64,000 bases of DNA from Effrenium voratum (GCA_963377175.1 CAUJNA010001857.1:564295-628294), one strand, 5' to 3'. Counted from the stretch's first letter, positions 44,732 to 56,620 are shown. Numbers and translations are program-made. Notes: generated by a model from the sequence alone, not told the origin.

Positions 44732-45433
44732 CCCTGGCACACACCAGACAAGACGGGCATGTCCTGCTTCTGTTGTTTGGCGTGCCGTCGCTTCCTACCA
44801 GACTTGGGTCATGTCCACCTTGTCAAGCATTGTTATTGAAGCCACCGTTCTGGATGTATGGTGGAATTCCCTTGCAGCTTCCTTTGTGGGAAATGGGTAG
44901 TTACTCGTCGTTGAGCTGTTGAGGTATGTGTTGGATCGACATTGTCATGACTAGCACATGCTATTCTTCCTGGCAGCCAAAGGCCAAAATAGAATGCTAC
45001 AGACACTGCAGCAAAATAATGCTTAGGATATGGGATGTTACTTGCTGTAGCAGTTGGACGTGTGGGCAACTCTGCTTCGGGCATATGCTAACATGTTTGC
45101 CGAAAAGGGCGGAACAAGCCCCAAGCCCACACCCCCAGGTTGTATGTCCTAACGAGTCACAAAAACAAGCCGGGTATTTGAAGCGAGGACTGTCACAGCC
45201 ACACGGTATTATGGGGTTCGGGCAAACGTAGTGACCCACGGACGGTGGATGGATGTTGAAGCCAAAAGCGGGGAACCGGTGCAGCAGACGCCTTTGTCAC
45301 GTGTTGATTCTGCCGAAGTTAGTCTAAGAGCCAGGGCCCCCTACAATTGGCCCATTTGGTGGCTTTGAGCATCACAGTTTCGGCCAATTTGAAGCCTGCG
45401 GTTTGGTGATGTTTAACCGTGCAGTATAGGAAG

Positions 45434-45498
45434 CCGGCTAGCATGAGTCAACCCTTGCGCCGGCCTGACGCGGAACATGCGAGGAACAGCGGCAGGAG
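45434..45498 (+). CDS. PROPPIN candidate first exon
   Basis: ATG at 45443 lies one base after a CTAG at 45438-45441, the same arrangement as the gene A start. The frame reads MSQPLRRPDAEHARNSGR with G/C bias and ends AG|GTCTTT in phase 2. If exon 2 starts at 47549 (A CTC ATT...), the split codon gives Arg and the frame continues into EILYVSFNQ. The N-terminal length would be normal for the family. The pyrimidine tract is weak, so the start is tentative; it could also be the last exon of gene A. Confidence 0.4.
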
Positions 45499-47548
45499 GT
45501 CTTTGCTCATCTTCTGTTTGAAGCCCAGCAGCACAATACGAGAAGTGTTTTTCAGTGTTTTGGTGTTGGGATCAAGCAAATTAGGAAAGCAATTATTTGG
45601 CAAATGAGGCATGCAGTACAAGCACAAACGGCGTTCACCTCGCAAACATAGACAGGAAGCGGATATGATTGACTGCATGTGTGGCATGTTTACATATTTT
45701 GATGGCAGCGGTGTGCATACTCTGAGAATTGTCCAACTCTCGAAGTGCCTTAAGCCACGTTGCAGGAGATAAGCAAGCGCATCCAAAGATCGAGCCAAGC
45801 AAAAAACCAAGCAGCATTGGGCACGGGTTTTTCACCGCGCCCATTGTCCGGCAGCCCTATGCAGAGCTGAGGCAGTTTGTATTGCGGGCGAGCGCGCTTG
45901 GGTTCCCTATTTCCCCCATGTTGTCCTTTGGTGACTTTAAACCTCACCTTCTTGGCAAATTTAAGTTCAACTTCCTTAAAGTTGTCCAGTGCTTGAGGGG
46001 AAATATAGGGAGCCGTGGGCGGGGTAGGGTGGGGCGGGGGTTCGTGCGGCCTGCCTGACCCCCGCTTTCGGCGTGCGTGGGCTTTCCTGATTGGATTGCC
46101 CAAGAAAAGTCTGAGCCATAGCGAGGGATTGCTCCACAAGGCAAGCGCTAGTGTTGGAGAACATCGTCGACCTTCTTTGGGTACTAGCAGGCAACTAGCT
46201 TATTGCAAGCAAGCGGATGGAAAGGCCCCTAAAACTTGTAGCAGTTTCCTCTTAAAGGCTTCTTCCAAGGGTTCGGGAAAAGGACCACTTGTACTCCCTA
46301 TATGTTAAAATGATACGGGTGGGTGTGTTTGCAAACGGCCGGGTCCCCGGAATGAGTGGTTCCATCTGCTTTCCTTTTCAAGCCACTCTGAAAAAGGCTA
46401 ACATCAAAAAGAGGCACAGCCCTGAGTCACTGACAACATCATAGGCAGTTAAGTGTTGGTTTGGCAAGGACAGGGATGATATGATAAGTCGAGTTTCGCA
46501 GAAAACCAGGGCTGAAGACCACCGATCTTTTTTTTCAGATGTTTGGGAAACATTCGTTGGATCCTTTTCTATCTTGGGGATATTTCGGCTTTTTGGGGCC
46601 CTGTGACTGGACTCGCCTCGCCGATGTCTGCAGGCAGCCACATGCAGGCCGAATGTCGATGGACCTTCAAGCCAATCCGGCTGAGCCCTCAATCGCCGGT
46701 TTCCCCACGCGGGGTGTTGCTTTGGTTTACTGTTAAACCAAACCCAAAACGGGTACCCTCAACAAAAACGAGACACCCGTGACCCATGTTTATCAGAATC
46801 AGCCCAATGGTTGGATTGGTATCCGGAAACCAAAAGCAAAAGGACATCCCCCAGGTGTGTCAGAGTCCGCCCCATTGTGGAAAAATCCAAATGAGAAACA
46901 AGGAACTATAGGGTAAACCGATGTTACCCAAGATGATGGTCGCTGGCTTGGAAATTATGTGTTGTTTTTTGTCCCCGGTTTTGTGAGATTTTGTGATTGG
47001 CTCAGGGAGGGTTCTTGAGAATTAGGGGTGTTGGTAGACCAGTGCAGGAATGATCTTTGTAAGTTGTAAGTCTATGTATTTGTGTGGCTTTGCAAGGTTT
47101 GAGGTGTAGGGTAGATCGACTGATATGGTAGGGGGGGCGCAGCTCGTTTGTTCTGTTGACCCACGCAGCAAGCACAGAACAAGCGTTGTTGGTTTCTGCT
47201 TGCCTCAGTATCTTTGACCTCTGATACCCTATTATACGGGCCAAAGTTATTAGAATGGGGTCATGGGGGGACTATGGAACCAGGTCCGGTACATGTACAT
47301 GTGTGTGTGTGTGTCTAATTGTTTTGCCCCTTACATTACTCGTTGCGTAGCCCATCGCGGGATCACTATGGGCTTTGCAGGGGATGCACAAGTGCAAAGT
47401 TACTATCCACATGGTTGCTTGGAGCCCGAAAAGACTGACCAAACCACAACGGTAGAAACTTGGGATTACACCGTGCTGTTTCTTTTCTAGGGTCAAATGT
47501 CTATCCTTGAACCTACTCGTATCAATTTGGCTTGACACCCAAGCAGAG
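45499..47548. other. PROPPIN intron 1 or intergenic spacer
   Basis: Includes a diverged GGTACCC-family copy at about 46710-46780 (TTAAACCAAACCC, GGGTACCCTCAAC, GAGACACCC). No exon is seen. Confidence 0.4.
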
Positions 47549-47609
47549 ACTCATTGCCTTTCGATCTTCCTGCGAGGTTAATGAAATCCTGTACGTGAGC
47601 TTCAATCAG
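47549..47609 (+). CDS. PROPPIN exon: first propeller strand
   Basis: Contains VNEILYVSFNQ, the family's opening 'LSFNQD' strand. The left border may be 47549 (phase 2) or 47577 (after TGCGAG, phase 0). The right border is CAG|GACCTT, a GA donor; the Asp of SFNQD is supplied by the next exon, which begins GAC. CAGGAC occurs at both ends of the intron (47610-48046). Confidence 0.85.
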
Positions 47610-48046
47610 GACCTTCGGAGGGCCTTCGAAGCGATTCGCTTGATCCAGCCGCTGGAACCTGGAACCCTCCCGAACCCTTTCCTACAACTGCTCCATGGAC
47701 GCCCCAGCACCTTTGGAACCATCCGGATTGCAGAGTTCTTCCCACTGGCGAGCTTTGGCATCGAACCCTTCCACAGGCTGTAAATGGATGTGGGGCTACG
47801 AAGCTTGCCAAGCTTTCTCAGAGTACGTCAAAGTTTGCCTCACTTCCCGAGGTCCTGTGCTTGATACTTGTTGGGAAGGCCACTTTAGTGGCTAACGGAT
47901 GCTTTGGGGACTTGTGGTGGCCCATCCACTCCAATGGCCTCCCAGAAACCCAGTGCTGTCTTTTTTGGGAGGGGTGTCCCTGTAAATTCAACCTAAGCCC
48001 AGAGTGCCACGGACACTGGACCTAAGCCTCCAACTCCCCGCCACAG

Positions 48047-48100
48047 GACTACACCTGCTTCGTTTGCGGCACCGAGAGCGGCTTCCGAGTTTACAGTACG
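48047..48100 (+). CDS. PROPPIN exon: CGTESGFRVYST
   Basis: After CCGCCACAG, 18 codons read DYTCFVCGTESGFRVYST, matching the family's 'CF..GT..GFRV' strand nearly residue for residue. The donor is ACG|GACCGG (GA); GGACC is repeated at the next acceptor. Reading on without splicing loses the family match. Confidence 0.92.
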
Positions 48101-49012
48101 GACCGGTTCAACTCTCGCGGGTTTTCGGGTGGAGACAAACGGAAGACGCAATATGTATGTCACGTTCGTCCAGGTCTACGGAGACCAAGTATGGAGCAGA
48201 GTCAGAAAGTACAAGGTTCTAATGACATTTTGGCCTTTCGGTGTCTGGTTTGGTTTCCTTGTTAGCACGGCCCCCAAATGGTTATCCTTTCATTACCTGG
48301 TCTTTCGGGGAAGTGAGAGAATCAATATGCTACTCCTCGAAAGCCAAACTTTGAGGAGTCTGGCCGGCCTGTTTTGGACAGCAACCCGAGTTTTTCGCGC
48401 AATCAGCCGATGAGGGCTCCCCTGTTTCAACTACAAGCGGGGGTGGGCGGGGGTTGGTTTCCCCCAGTGAAATGGCAGGAAACCTCTCCTTCTAGAGAAT
48501 TATTCATAACCTGCTGTTGGTATCACAGAAGCGGGCGATTCCCACAACCCGTTCTCATACTCCCTGGAAAGTTGGCTTTCATACAAAACAATGAACCAAT
48601 TCTATTCGACCGCTGTCTTTCTTGCCACAAAGCAGGCCCGACTCGGTCCACTTTGTCCATCATACAGAAGCTACTTTGGGGGATGTGTCAAAAAATGGAT
48701 TTGGGGGAGCTTGCAAGGAGAACATGAGACCAATTGGCGGCCCCAACTTCTTACAACCTCGACTTCTAAGAAGTCCAAACGGCAGTCTTCCAAAAAGACA
48801 TTCCTCTGCAGATGACGGGGGTGTTGGTTTCCATGCCAATCTGCCTGGCTCACATAGTGGTAAGAAGAGATCACCATGTTTTGGCTAATTACTTTACTAG
48901 GAGGTCCATTTCTTATTTCCGGTGTTGTTTTATTTTTGCAGCATTTTACACACTGCCAAGTTTGCAGGGAGTACCACCCTGGTTGGGCCAGTGGAAAGCA
49001 AACGGGCGCCAG

Positions 49013-49083
49013 GACCCTTTCCATCTCACCTTCCGGAGAGACTTCGAGGCAGGGCAGGGTGTGTGGCTAGAGCGTTTATGCAG
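49013..49083 (+). CDS. PROPPIN exon: DPF...FRRDF
   Basis: After GGCGCCAG the frame reads DPFHLTFRRDFEAGQGV, then WLERLC, equivalent to the plant and animal 'DPF...FRRDF..GG' segment. The obvious donor is GCAG|GTAGCT (phase 2), which joins in frame to the next exon but adds three residues compared with the family; ending after TTA would match better. Confidence 0.88.
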
Positions 49084-50676
49084 GTAGCTGGCACCTGGCG
49101 GCTCGCAGAATTATTGTGCGATGTTTGAGACCAACTCTCGGCAAGATCTGACCGGCTTCCGAGTTCGGATTGAGTCAAGCCAAGAGGTGGCCACGAATGG
49201 GTTTTCTCCAGATTTTGCGTTTGGTAGGCGAGAACATACTCTGAGAATATATATATATATATGCTTCTTTGTGTACCCCACATGTGGGCCAAGACCATGG
49301 TCGAACACCCTTTATATTGAGGTTAGGGATGCACGAGATTCAACAAATCGTAGGGATGGAAACGGACCTCCATTTGTTTTTTTGTTACAAGCGGACCCTA
49401 GCCCCCTGCAAAGGAACACCAACAGGAGGTGGTTTAGGTCAAAGTGGCTTTTAAATCGGCTTTTTCATGTTGAATCAGGTGGCCCGGCCCTGTCGCACCA
49501 ACCCAAGCAAGTCTCAGAGGCCCGTTTGGTGAAGGGGAATGCATCTGTTGTATCCTGGAATCCCTGGTAAATACGGCAACAAAGCCCATTCTGTGGTACC
49601 CATTTTCCCCCAGACCTCCTGTGGGTGCGATTGAGTCTATTGTTGGAACAGAGATGTTCTTTTTGCCATGTTTGGTACAATATGTTTTCCCTTCAGTGCC
49701 AGACACCCAGTGCCCTTTGTTCGACTTTTTTTGGGCGAGGGTGCTAAAAAGCGCCACTCAATAGGATGGCAGCGGCCTCGGCGTGGTTTGCATGCTGGCC
49801 CGGGGCCCCAGAACGCGTAGGTTGACCGCTGTCGAAGAAGTGATCCTGAGCTGTCTCTGTTAGAGGGACCTCCCTTCGCGGAGTTGGTGTCCAAGGCAAG
49901 AGGAAACCAACTTGTTTATTTATTTTTTTGGGGGGAGGGGGGAAGGGAGGGTCCTCTAGTTTCGAGACCCACCCACGTGTCAAAGAGCAGGTGGGGTGCC
50001 CTTCTTTGAAACTGACTGAAAACAGAATTCTACCCTTCCCCTTGCCATAATTGATTCCTCTTTGGGTAACCCCTTTCAATATGATTTTCCTCTGGATGTT
50101 ACCCTACCTGGATGTTCTAAGTTTGGTTATAACCCCTTTTTCAGCCTCCCATCTGTATCAATATTTAACTTAACCCTGTTCCACGTGGGTTACCCGGACT
50201 TAAAATTTGCTACTTGGCCGAACACTTGCCATGGGTGCTAAGCAACACAAGTTGTTTCAATTTCACGTAGAGAAAACCGAAAAGGGCATGAGCTGCTTTA
50301 AAAGCTGTCCAAACCCCCAGTTCGGCACTCAGGGATTGACCCCAAACTAAGCCATCCCTTGTGGTGTCCTTTATGTTCTTGGGGTGGCTTCCGGCTTCAT
50401 TCCAGGAATGCTTCTTGAAAAACCACCCAAAACCAAAGGACAATGGCTAGTTTGACAGAATGGTTCAAAAGAATTGGGACCCTCGCCCCACTTGAAACCG
50501 TGCCCCTCTTCAGCCATTGTTGCCTACCTTCCCTTCAACATGCCTCACGTGCAAATGGTGAGGCTTCTGCGCTATGCCAGTGTTCAATCTTCCGGTGTGG
50601 CAGTCATCACCAACATCATGGCTGTCGGGCAAGCATGTGCACCACCTGAACATTCGCAACTCAGTGTCTGCTAGCG

Positions 50677-51055
50677 GTGCACAGCGAGAGAGTGTCGCTG
50701 TGCGCGTCATTTCGTGCGTTGCCCTTTTCTGGAGCAAGCTTTGACTCCCAGCTTGCTACGCTCTCTGATGCTATTTGGTCACTTTGCTTTGGTGCTCTCT
50801 CAGCAGAACACCTCAAACTAGCACACCCTGAATCTTTTGCTTGTCACATCGCACCGGGTCGAGTTGGGCATACTGTGCACCAGCCGGGTCATGCATCGGG
50901 TTTCGTGCCCGCGTCCAATGCAGCGTCTTGGTGTGTTGCGGGCGAAATGAAGTTTCGCGTTCGCGCACCAGGGTCTTATACATGCAAAGTCGAAAATGGA
51001 TTTGTGCTGTCCCAGCACGTTGAAGCCCACCATGGGGAACCGCCCCCTAGAAAAG
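50677..51055 (+). CDS. Open frame nested in a PROPPIN intron, unrecognised
   Basis: Within the intron 49084-51723 a frame stays open for about 150 codons. Its later part (ACHIAPGRVGHTVHQPGH, then ASNAASWCVAGEMKF) is protein-like and reaches AAAAG|TAAG-type sequence near 51055. An overlapping frame (RYASVQSSGVAVITNIMAV) precedes it. It may be a decayed transposon or retroposed gene. No domain is recognised. Confidence 0.3.
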
Positions 51056-51723
51056 TAAGTTCACTCCCGAAACAGGGTTATTTCCCCTTGAATGAACCTA
51101 GTTTATGGGCCTTTCTTACTTGCGATTTCTTTTAACCTGAATTTACACTGTGCAAATATGGATCGGCATCAACGAGAAATAGTCATGGGGACCAGGGGGG
51201 CGGGGGGGCGCAGAGCTGAGGCAAGTTACAGGGTGGTCTGCACCTCCGGTTCTAAGCCAACGGCGCTCTTTCTCATCATACCAGAAAAGAGCAACTCTCC
51301 ACTTCAATCTGCATCCCTGGTGGGTTTCCTTTGAGGGTTGCCGCCGTCTACATGCATTTGTATGTCCGAGGCTTTGAGTAGCTTGCCATCATGTACCATG
51401 GCCGGAACTGGTAAAGGGGATAGCGGGGGGTACAGATTCTGAATTGCAGAAACGTCCCGAGATGCTGATCATGATTGGAGAGGGCTTCCCATCCCAAATC
51501 ATTACCTCTCTAATGGCTGCGGGATTCTGCCAGGGTTGAGCACTTCAACCCCTCGCTAAAACATGGCGCACTACCACCACCGACGGCCGTTTGGTTTTTC
51601 AAAGGCGACGGGAAAACTTGGGAAATGGCGCTAGCTGGAATGATTGCACCCTTTTTTATTTTTCTTTTTTTTTTTCGGATGACAAGAAGGGAAGCCTCCG
51701 GGAGCTTCACCCTCGATTCGAAG

Positions 51724-51793
51724 CTCTGAGTTCCGCACCAACATCCTGGCCTTCTCCGGCGGCGGCAAGAACCCGCGCTTCCAGCCCCACAAG
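51724..51793 (+). CDS. PROPPIN exon: FRTNILAFSGGGKNPRF
   Basis: Starts after GATTCGAAG, in phase with the previous exon. It contains FRTNILAFSGGGKNPRF then QPHK, the strongly conserved 'FR.NILALVGGG..P..PPNK' strand. Ends AAG|GCCGTC (GC donor, giving exactly the family length) or three bases later at GCC|GTCACG (GT donor, one extra Ala). Confidence 0.95.
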
Positions 51794-52074
51794 GCCGTCA
51801 CGGAGGGTGGAACTCCCGTTCTATTTCCCCCCAGTTCCTTTGTGGGCGGCTTTGAACATCGACTTTTTTGATTGCTACGAAATGAGTCTTGCCGTTGGGT
51901 CATGTTGAAAGGGAGTCCTGGGACCGAAGGGCACCCATGGCTTTCCCCCCGACATGGGCTTCAGTTTCCTTGGTCAACTTGCTGCAAAGCAGCGCTTGTC
52001 CGTTTTGGGTTTGTGTGATTAGCCATGATTCATTTCATCATCAGGGATGTCGCGGTAGTGACTGACCTGTGATG

Positions 52075-52217
52075 TTTGGCTCAAGTTTGCGGGTCCGTCG
52101 CGCCTCGGATGAGCGTCGCCGGGTCCCCGCTTCGATCACCTTCGTGTCGGTGGAGAAAGAGACATCGGCCCGGGGCAGATTGGTGGGGTCCGCCCGTGCG
52201 GTTCATCGTCGACCAAG
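52075..52217 (+). pseudogene. Possible spliced-leader-tagged retroposed coding fragment
   Basis: TTTGGCTCAAG at 52075-52085 equals the last 11 bases of the dinoflagellate spliced leader. It is followed at once by strongly G/C-biased coding-like sequence reading RVRRASDERRRVPASITFVS, then VEKETSARGRL, up to CAAG|GTTGCG. Retroposed mRNAs are known to carry relic leaders. The fragment lies inside a PROPPIN intron. A chance match cannot be excluded. Confidence 0.4.
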
Positions 52218-53461
52218 GTTGCGGGTACTTGTTTACTTGTTTTGGTATTTCCCTTTTGGTTGTTGTTCTCTGGTGTGTGGGAAACCCTGATCTTTGGGAC
52301 CGGGGATTGGTTTGCTTTTGGGGAACCTTTCTTTTGTGGCTTGTTTACCCCAACTTACCCATTGCCTGGGCACAGGCTCGTGCCCGAATCACAGTTTGCT
52401 TCATCAGATGTCTTAAGATTCAACCCCACAGGTTGGCGTTCTTTTTAGGTCTGTTGGTTGTAGTTATTCAAGGTGTCCCTTTGGTCTTCCGCAAAAGGAC
52501 AACATCAAGAGAAGGCGTATGAAGGCGTACTCACCAGTTTCGGCGTGCTCGGAACCATTTGCTTTGCGAGTTTCTGACATATTGACTCTTTCCAGGGGCA
52601 CAATATGACAGATGCGCGCCCTATTTCTCGTAGGTGGGCCATTGACTGCATGGCATGACTGCCTCTCGGAGGTGTGCCACAGAATCCGCGCCGCGCATCC
52701 GCGTTATCACCCGAGCCACAAGCATTGCGCTCACATTGGCAATGAATGACTGACGCGCTACACAAAGATGGGCTGTGTAAATATTAGACCATCGGAAGCC
52801 AGCATTTTGCATCTCATTGCTTCGGAGACCTTTGGAGACCTGTGATGTGCGGAAAATCACAGGGATCCCCGCGTTCCCCTTTCACCTTTTGAGAAAGCCG
52901 GGTTCGAGTGAGCTTCCTTTTGGTGGGTGATGTTCTCGGGGTGGAAATAAAGGGATTCCAGCTTCACGCCGCAAACCTGGCCTGGGTGGAGTTTTCCTGT
53001 TCAGCCACTGTTTTGGAGAGCAAGTGCGGCGCACTCACCAAATCCAGTACGTTTGATTTCCCTCATGCTGTTGGACCATCGTTCATTTCGGAATCAGCCG
53101 TTTCCGTTGGGTTCTGGGCGGCTTTCTGGAAAGACAAATATGTTGTGTTCAGAATATGGAAGTCAATTCCTCCTGGAGTTGATATTGACCGTGGCGATGT
53201 CCATCTGCGTCGATGAATCTTGTTGGAAATGTTTGCCCTGCGTTTGCATCGCCAGACTCTTGAAACGCGTTCGCCGTTCATTTCATTAGTGACACAGGCG
53301 CCCTTCGCCCTCTGCTGCATTGTGAGAAATGGCTGTGCGAAAGCCACGTGAGGCGAGACGCAAAGCCTTTAGAAGGAAACCCTGGCAATTAGCCCATAAA
53401 CAGGACACAAGCATGTATAAGCCCAGGGGGTGCCCCAATGTCCAGAGTCGAAATCCTTGAG

Positions 53462-53535
53462 GTGGTGCTCTGGGACGACCGCCACACCCGGGTCATGGCC
53501 GAGTTGAGCTTCAAGACGCCAGTAAAGTCCGTCAA
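53462..53535 (+). CDS. PROPPIN exon: VVLWDD
   Basis: After AATCCTTGAG the frame reads VVLWDDRHTRVMAELSF, then KTPVKSV, matching 'V.IWDD....I.EL.F...V..V'. Ends AA|GCCCGA (GC donor, phase 2); the split Lys codon is completed by the first G of the next exon. Confidence 0.95.
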
Positions 53536-53998
53536 GCCCGACGCCCAGAGATCCCAGACGTCCAGGTGGCGAATTCGCCCTTTCAACTTCTGGGAAGGGT
53601 GGGCTCCTTTAAAGTCAACCACAGTGGGGGCCTGGGGGATTTGAAGGGCGGAGTCCAGACAGGTGCCGAACCTGGCCCAGTATGAATTGTGGTCGCAAGC
53701 CCCGCTTTTCCCTTGGAAATCCACTGCCCCATGTGTTGTATGCGTCTTAGGGTCATACACCCTCTGGTGGATCTAAACGAACACCGGAATCCCATTTTTG
53801 CCACAAACCCAAAATATACGAACGATAAGACGCATATATTTGCTGGGCCCACCTTACGGAAAAATATAGCAATGGCAAACGAACAGTTTAGATTTGTTTG
53901 GCCTATCCACTCAGGAAGTGAGGTTATGATCATAAGAGAGCCATGTAATGTGTTAGCCTTATATTTCCCTCGCTAGAATCCGGCGGAGACAAAGAGGG

Positions 53999-54016
53999 CC
54001 GTAGATCTGGCTCAAG
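53999..54016 (+). other. Possible degenerate spliced-leader relic
   Basis: CCGTAG and TGGCTCAAG, the two ends of the dinoflagellate leader, occur in order with three bases between them instead of six. Weak. Confidence 0.2.
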
Positions 54017-55290
54017 CAGTTGGAGGCTTCTTATTCGGGAACCCGGTCCGACTAAAGATGATCTTGCAAAACGATGCCAGAAGAGAAACATGTGATGTGA
54101 AGGCCCTGGATCCGTCTCTTTGGATCCAAAGGGAAGTCTAAAGTTGCAAGGACCTGAAAGTTATTGCTTCTAAACAAAATACTGCTTAAACTGCTGACCT
54201 TGGCAGATAGCACGGTCCTTCAGTCAACTTGAGTTTTTGTTCCAAGCTCAAGACTGCAGCGCCAGGCTACCCAATGAATGGATCTGCGAAGTTCTTTGCT
54301 ATCAGGGGCTTGCAAAACCGAATTTATCCAAATCAAAAGTTGATCAACTTGCTCGTGGCTTCAATGAACTGCCTCCTTTGGATGTCCACCAAAAACGGAA
54401 TTGAGGAACCCCGCACACTGAACGTGTACTCAGATTGGTGGTTGGCGTTCCCCGGTTCAAGAACATGCTTCAGGTGGGATATGGAGGTGCGGACTCTTTT
54501 GGTACCCTCTTGTGGCGGGTGTGCCCCTACTGCGGCTGGGGTTGGTACTATCTTACATTGCCCGTCTCAATGAAGATGGTGGCATAAGAGAGTTGATAGT
54601 TAACACATGTTAATACCTATGTTTAGGGCCAAATGTTGACCAAGAAGGCCCCCTGTGCCTGGAAAGAAATGCGATCGGCTTGTCTCAAAAACCGAATGGG
54701 GCCCGGAATGGTTGGTGCTCTTTTAATTCATTTCCCTGTAGGGGTCCCTCAGAAAAGATCCCCTGACCGCACCAATCTCTTGGCCAACTTACCATGCCAA
54801 GACCGGACACTTGTGCCCAGGATTACATCTCTCAGGTTGAAACATCAATTCCTCCACAAAGGCTTAAACGCAAGGGCTTGGGGCCTGGGGTTAATATTTA
54901 AGGATTCCCAGTTGTTTGGGCGCAGAAATCCTCCTTTTCCTTCCCAGACCTTTGGACCTTTGGACCCCAATCCCATTGCCAGACTTAGCTGAGTCGACGT
55001 TTGGTCCCGTCTTGTATCTTTGCCCTTTGAAGCCTGCTGGAAGTCAAGATATAAATCCTAGGTTGCAGGCTGAACGTTGGCCAAGTGAGCCACAATCAAA
55101 GCCTGGGCAGATGAAGAGCAAGGCCCAGCCCCAGCCATAAAGAGTTGCGGCCGCCCTTTGGTTCTTTACTTTATTGTAGGGTACGTAGGGCATTTGAATA
55201 CCAGGTTTGGATTGTGGCTCAGCCCACGTTTCTTCCGGAGGCCATCTTCCGAGCCACGATGCCTTGTGTCAGCTGCGTTTCGAAGCGCAG

Positions 55291-55330
55291 GCTCCGGCGT
55301 GATCTCGTGGTGGTGGCCACCATCAACAAG
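55291..55330 (+). CDS. PROPPIN exon: LRRDLVVVATINK
   Basis: After CGAAGCGCAG one base completes Lys, then LRRDLVVVATINK, the family's 'LRRDRI.VVL..K' strand. Ends AAG|GCGCTC (GC donor). At only 40 bases it is among the shortest exons here. Confidence 0.93.
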
Positions 55331-55430
55331 GCGCTCGAACGCAAAGGAGCCCAAGTAGACCAGCTGTGAGCAGCTCTAAAATCCCCCCTTTACATCCCGA
55401 GCAAGCGTGGTGTCATAACAAGGCCACGAG

Positions 55431-55545
55431 TAAGTAAAGCCCTGCACGGCGTAAGCCAGCGTAAGCCGGCGTAAGCACCTTTTGGGGAAACATGCTGGGT
55501 AAGCGCCCTTGTAGGCTTTTTTCGGTAAGCTTTGTAAGCATGCTC
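55431..55545 (+). repeat. Cluster of GTAAG(C) words
   Basis: Seven GTAAG words occur in about 115 bases inside a PROPPIN intron whose own donor is GC. Further GTAAGC words lie at about 56994-57016, 57198, 57239 and 57311. Confidence 0.75.
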
Positions 55546-55685
55546 GGAAGAGTTGTTTCACACATATTAACCAGGCTCCCGCCTGCTGCCGCCGACCCTC
55601 GGCGCATTAAGGGAAAAGTCACAAGGACCGGTCCTGAAACACGTCCGCAAACCCAGGGACCACTTATAAGATCCTCTACGACCAC

Positions 55686-55979
55686 AAACAAGGATTAACG
55701 GAAAAGTCAGAAATAGGGCAGCTAGTCCGTTAATTACCGCTTGGGCCGGCTTGCGCCCAAGTCACTTCGAGTTGGCCCGGGAGCAGTCGCCTCTCCCGGG
55801 GTCGCCCTGAAACTGGCCCTCCCGAAGTTGACCAGAAACAAGGATTAACGGAAAAGTCAGAAATAGGGCAGCTAGTCCGTTAATTACCGCTTGGGCCGGC
55901 TTGCGCCCAAGTCACTTCGAGTTGGCCGGGAGCAGTCGCCTCTCCCGGGGTCGCCCTGAAACTGGCCCTCCCGAAGTTG
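55686..55979. repeat. Two-copy tandem duplication, period 150 bp
   Basis: 55686-55830 and 55836-55979 are identical except for one missing C in the second copy (GGCCCGGG versus GGCCGGG) and are separated by ACCAG. The unit contains CCGTTAATTACCGC and a GGGCCGGC...GCGCCC inverted repeat. It lies inside the PROPPIN intron 55331-58631. Confidence 0.95.
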
Positions 55980-56077
55980 CCCTGGACCGGTCGCCGGCAG
56001 GGACCGGGACTTGGGACCCTGTCCAGGCTGGTCCCAGTCTGGCGCGGTTTGACTTGACGTATTGGACTCTCTTGCAG

Positions 56078-56141
56078 AATAGATGGGATCCTCTACTACC
56101 ACAAGGACGTCAACAACCGCACGGGCCGGCTTGGTCGCAGG
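56078..56141 (+). CDS. Exon-like segment inside the PROPPIN intron, not part of the propeller
   Basis: After CTCTCTTGCAG the frame reads [20 protein letters not shown] with full G/C bias, to AGG|GTCATG. The PROPPIN alignment is continuous without it. A similar 22-base word (GATCCTCTACGACCAC...) lies at 55670. It may be a foreign exon, a retained duplicate or an alternative exon. Confidence 0.35.
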
Positions 56142-56221
56142 GTCATGGGTGCCAGTCCGGAAAGGTGTCTGGAGCGGTTTGAGGCAGCACAGCATATTGA
56201 ATTGGGACCCAAGACCAGCGG

Positions 56222-56620
56222 TCACACCAGGACTCGATCCCGGACCGGTCCCAGGACTGGTCCTGGGACCGGTCCCAGGACCAGTCCCAGGACCGGTCCT
56301 GGGACCAGTCCCACGACCAAACCGCTGCCCAGGACTGGTCCCAGGACTGGTCCTGGCACCAGTCCCAGGACCAAACCCGGGTCCTGGGACTGGTCCTGGG
56401 ACCAGTCCCAGGACCAGTCCCAGGACTGGTCCCAGGACCGGTCCTGGGACTGGTCCCGGGACCGGTCCTGGGACCGGTCCCAGGACTGGTTTTGGCTGAC
56501 TACGTAATCCAAAACAGCAGAACCAGGGTCCCAGGACCAGTCCCAGGACTGGTCCCAGGACTGGTCCCAGGACTGGTCCCAGGACCGGTCCCGGGACCGG
56601 TCCCGGGACCGGTCCTGGGA
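56222..56620. repeat. GGWCC palindromic minisatellite
   Basis: Hexamers of the type GGTCCC/AGGACC/GGGACC alternate, giving dozens of GGWCC palindromes in 56222-56492. After a 30-base gap they resume at 56527-56620. Long Pro-Gly-Val, Thr-Gly-Pro and Trp-Asp-Gln frames on both strands come from the repeat. Confidence 0.95.
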
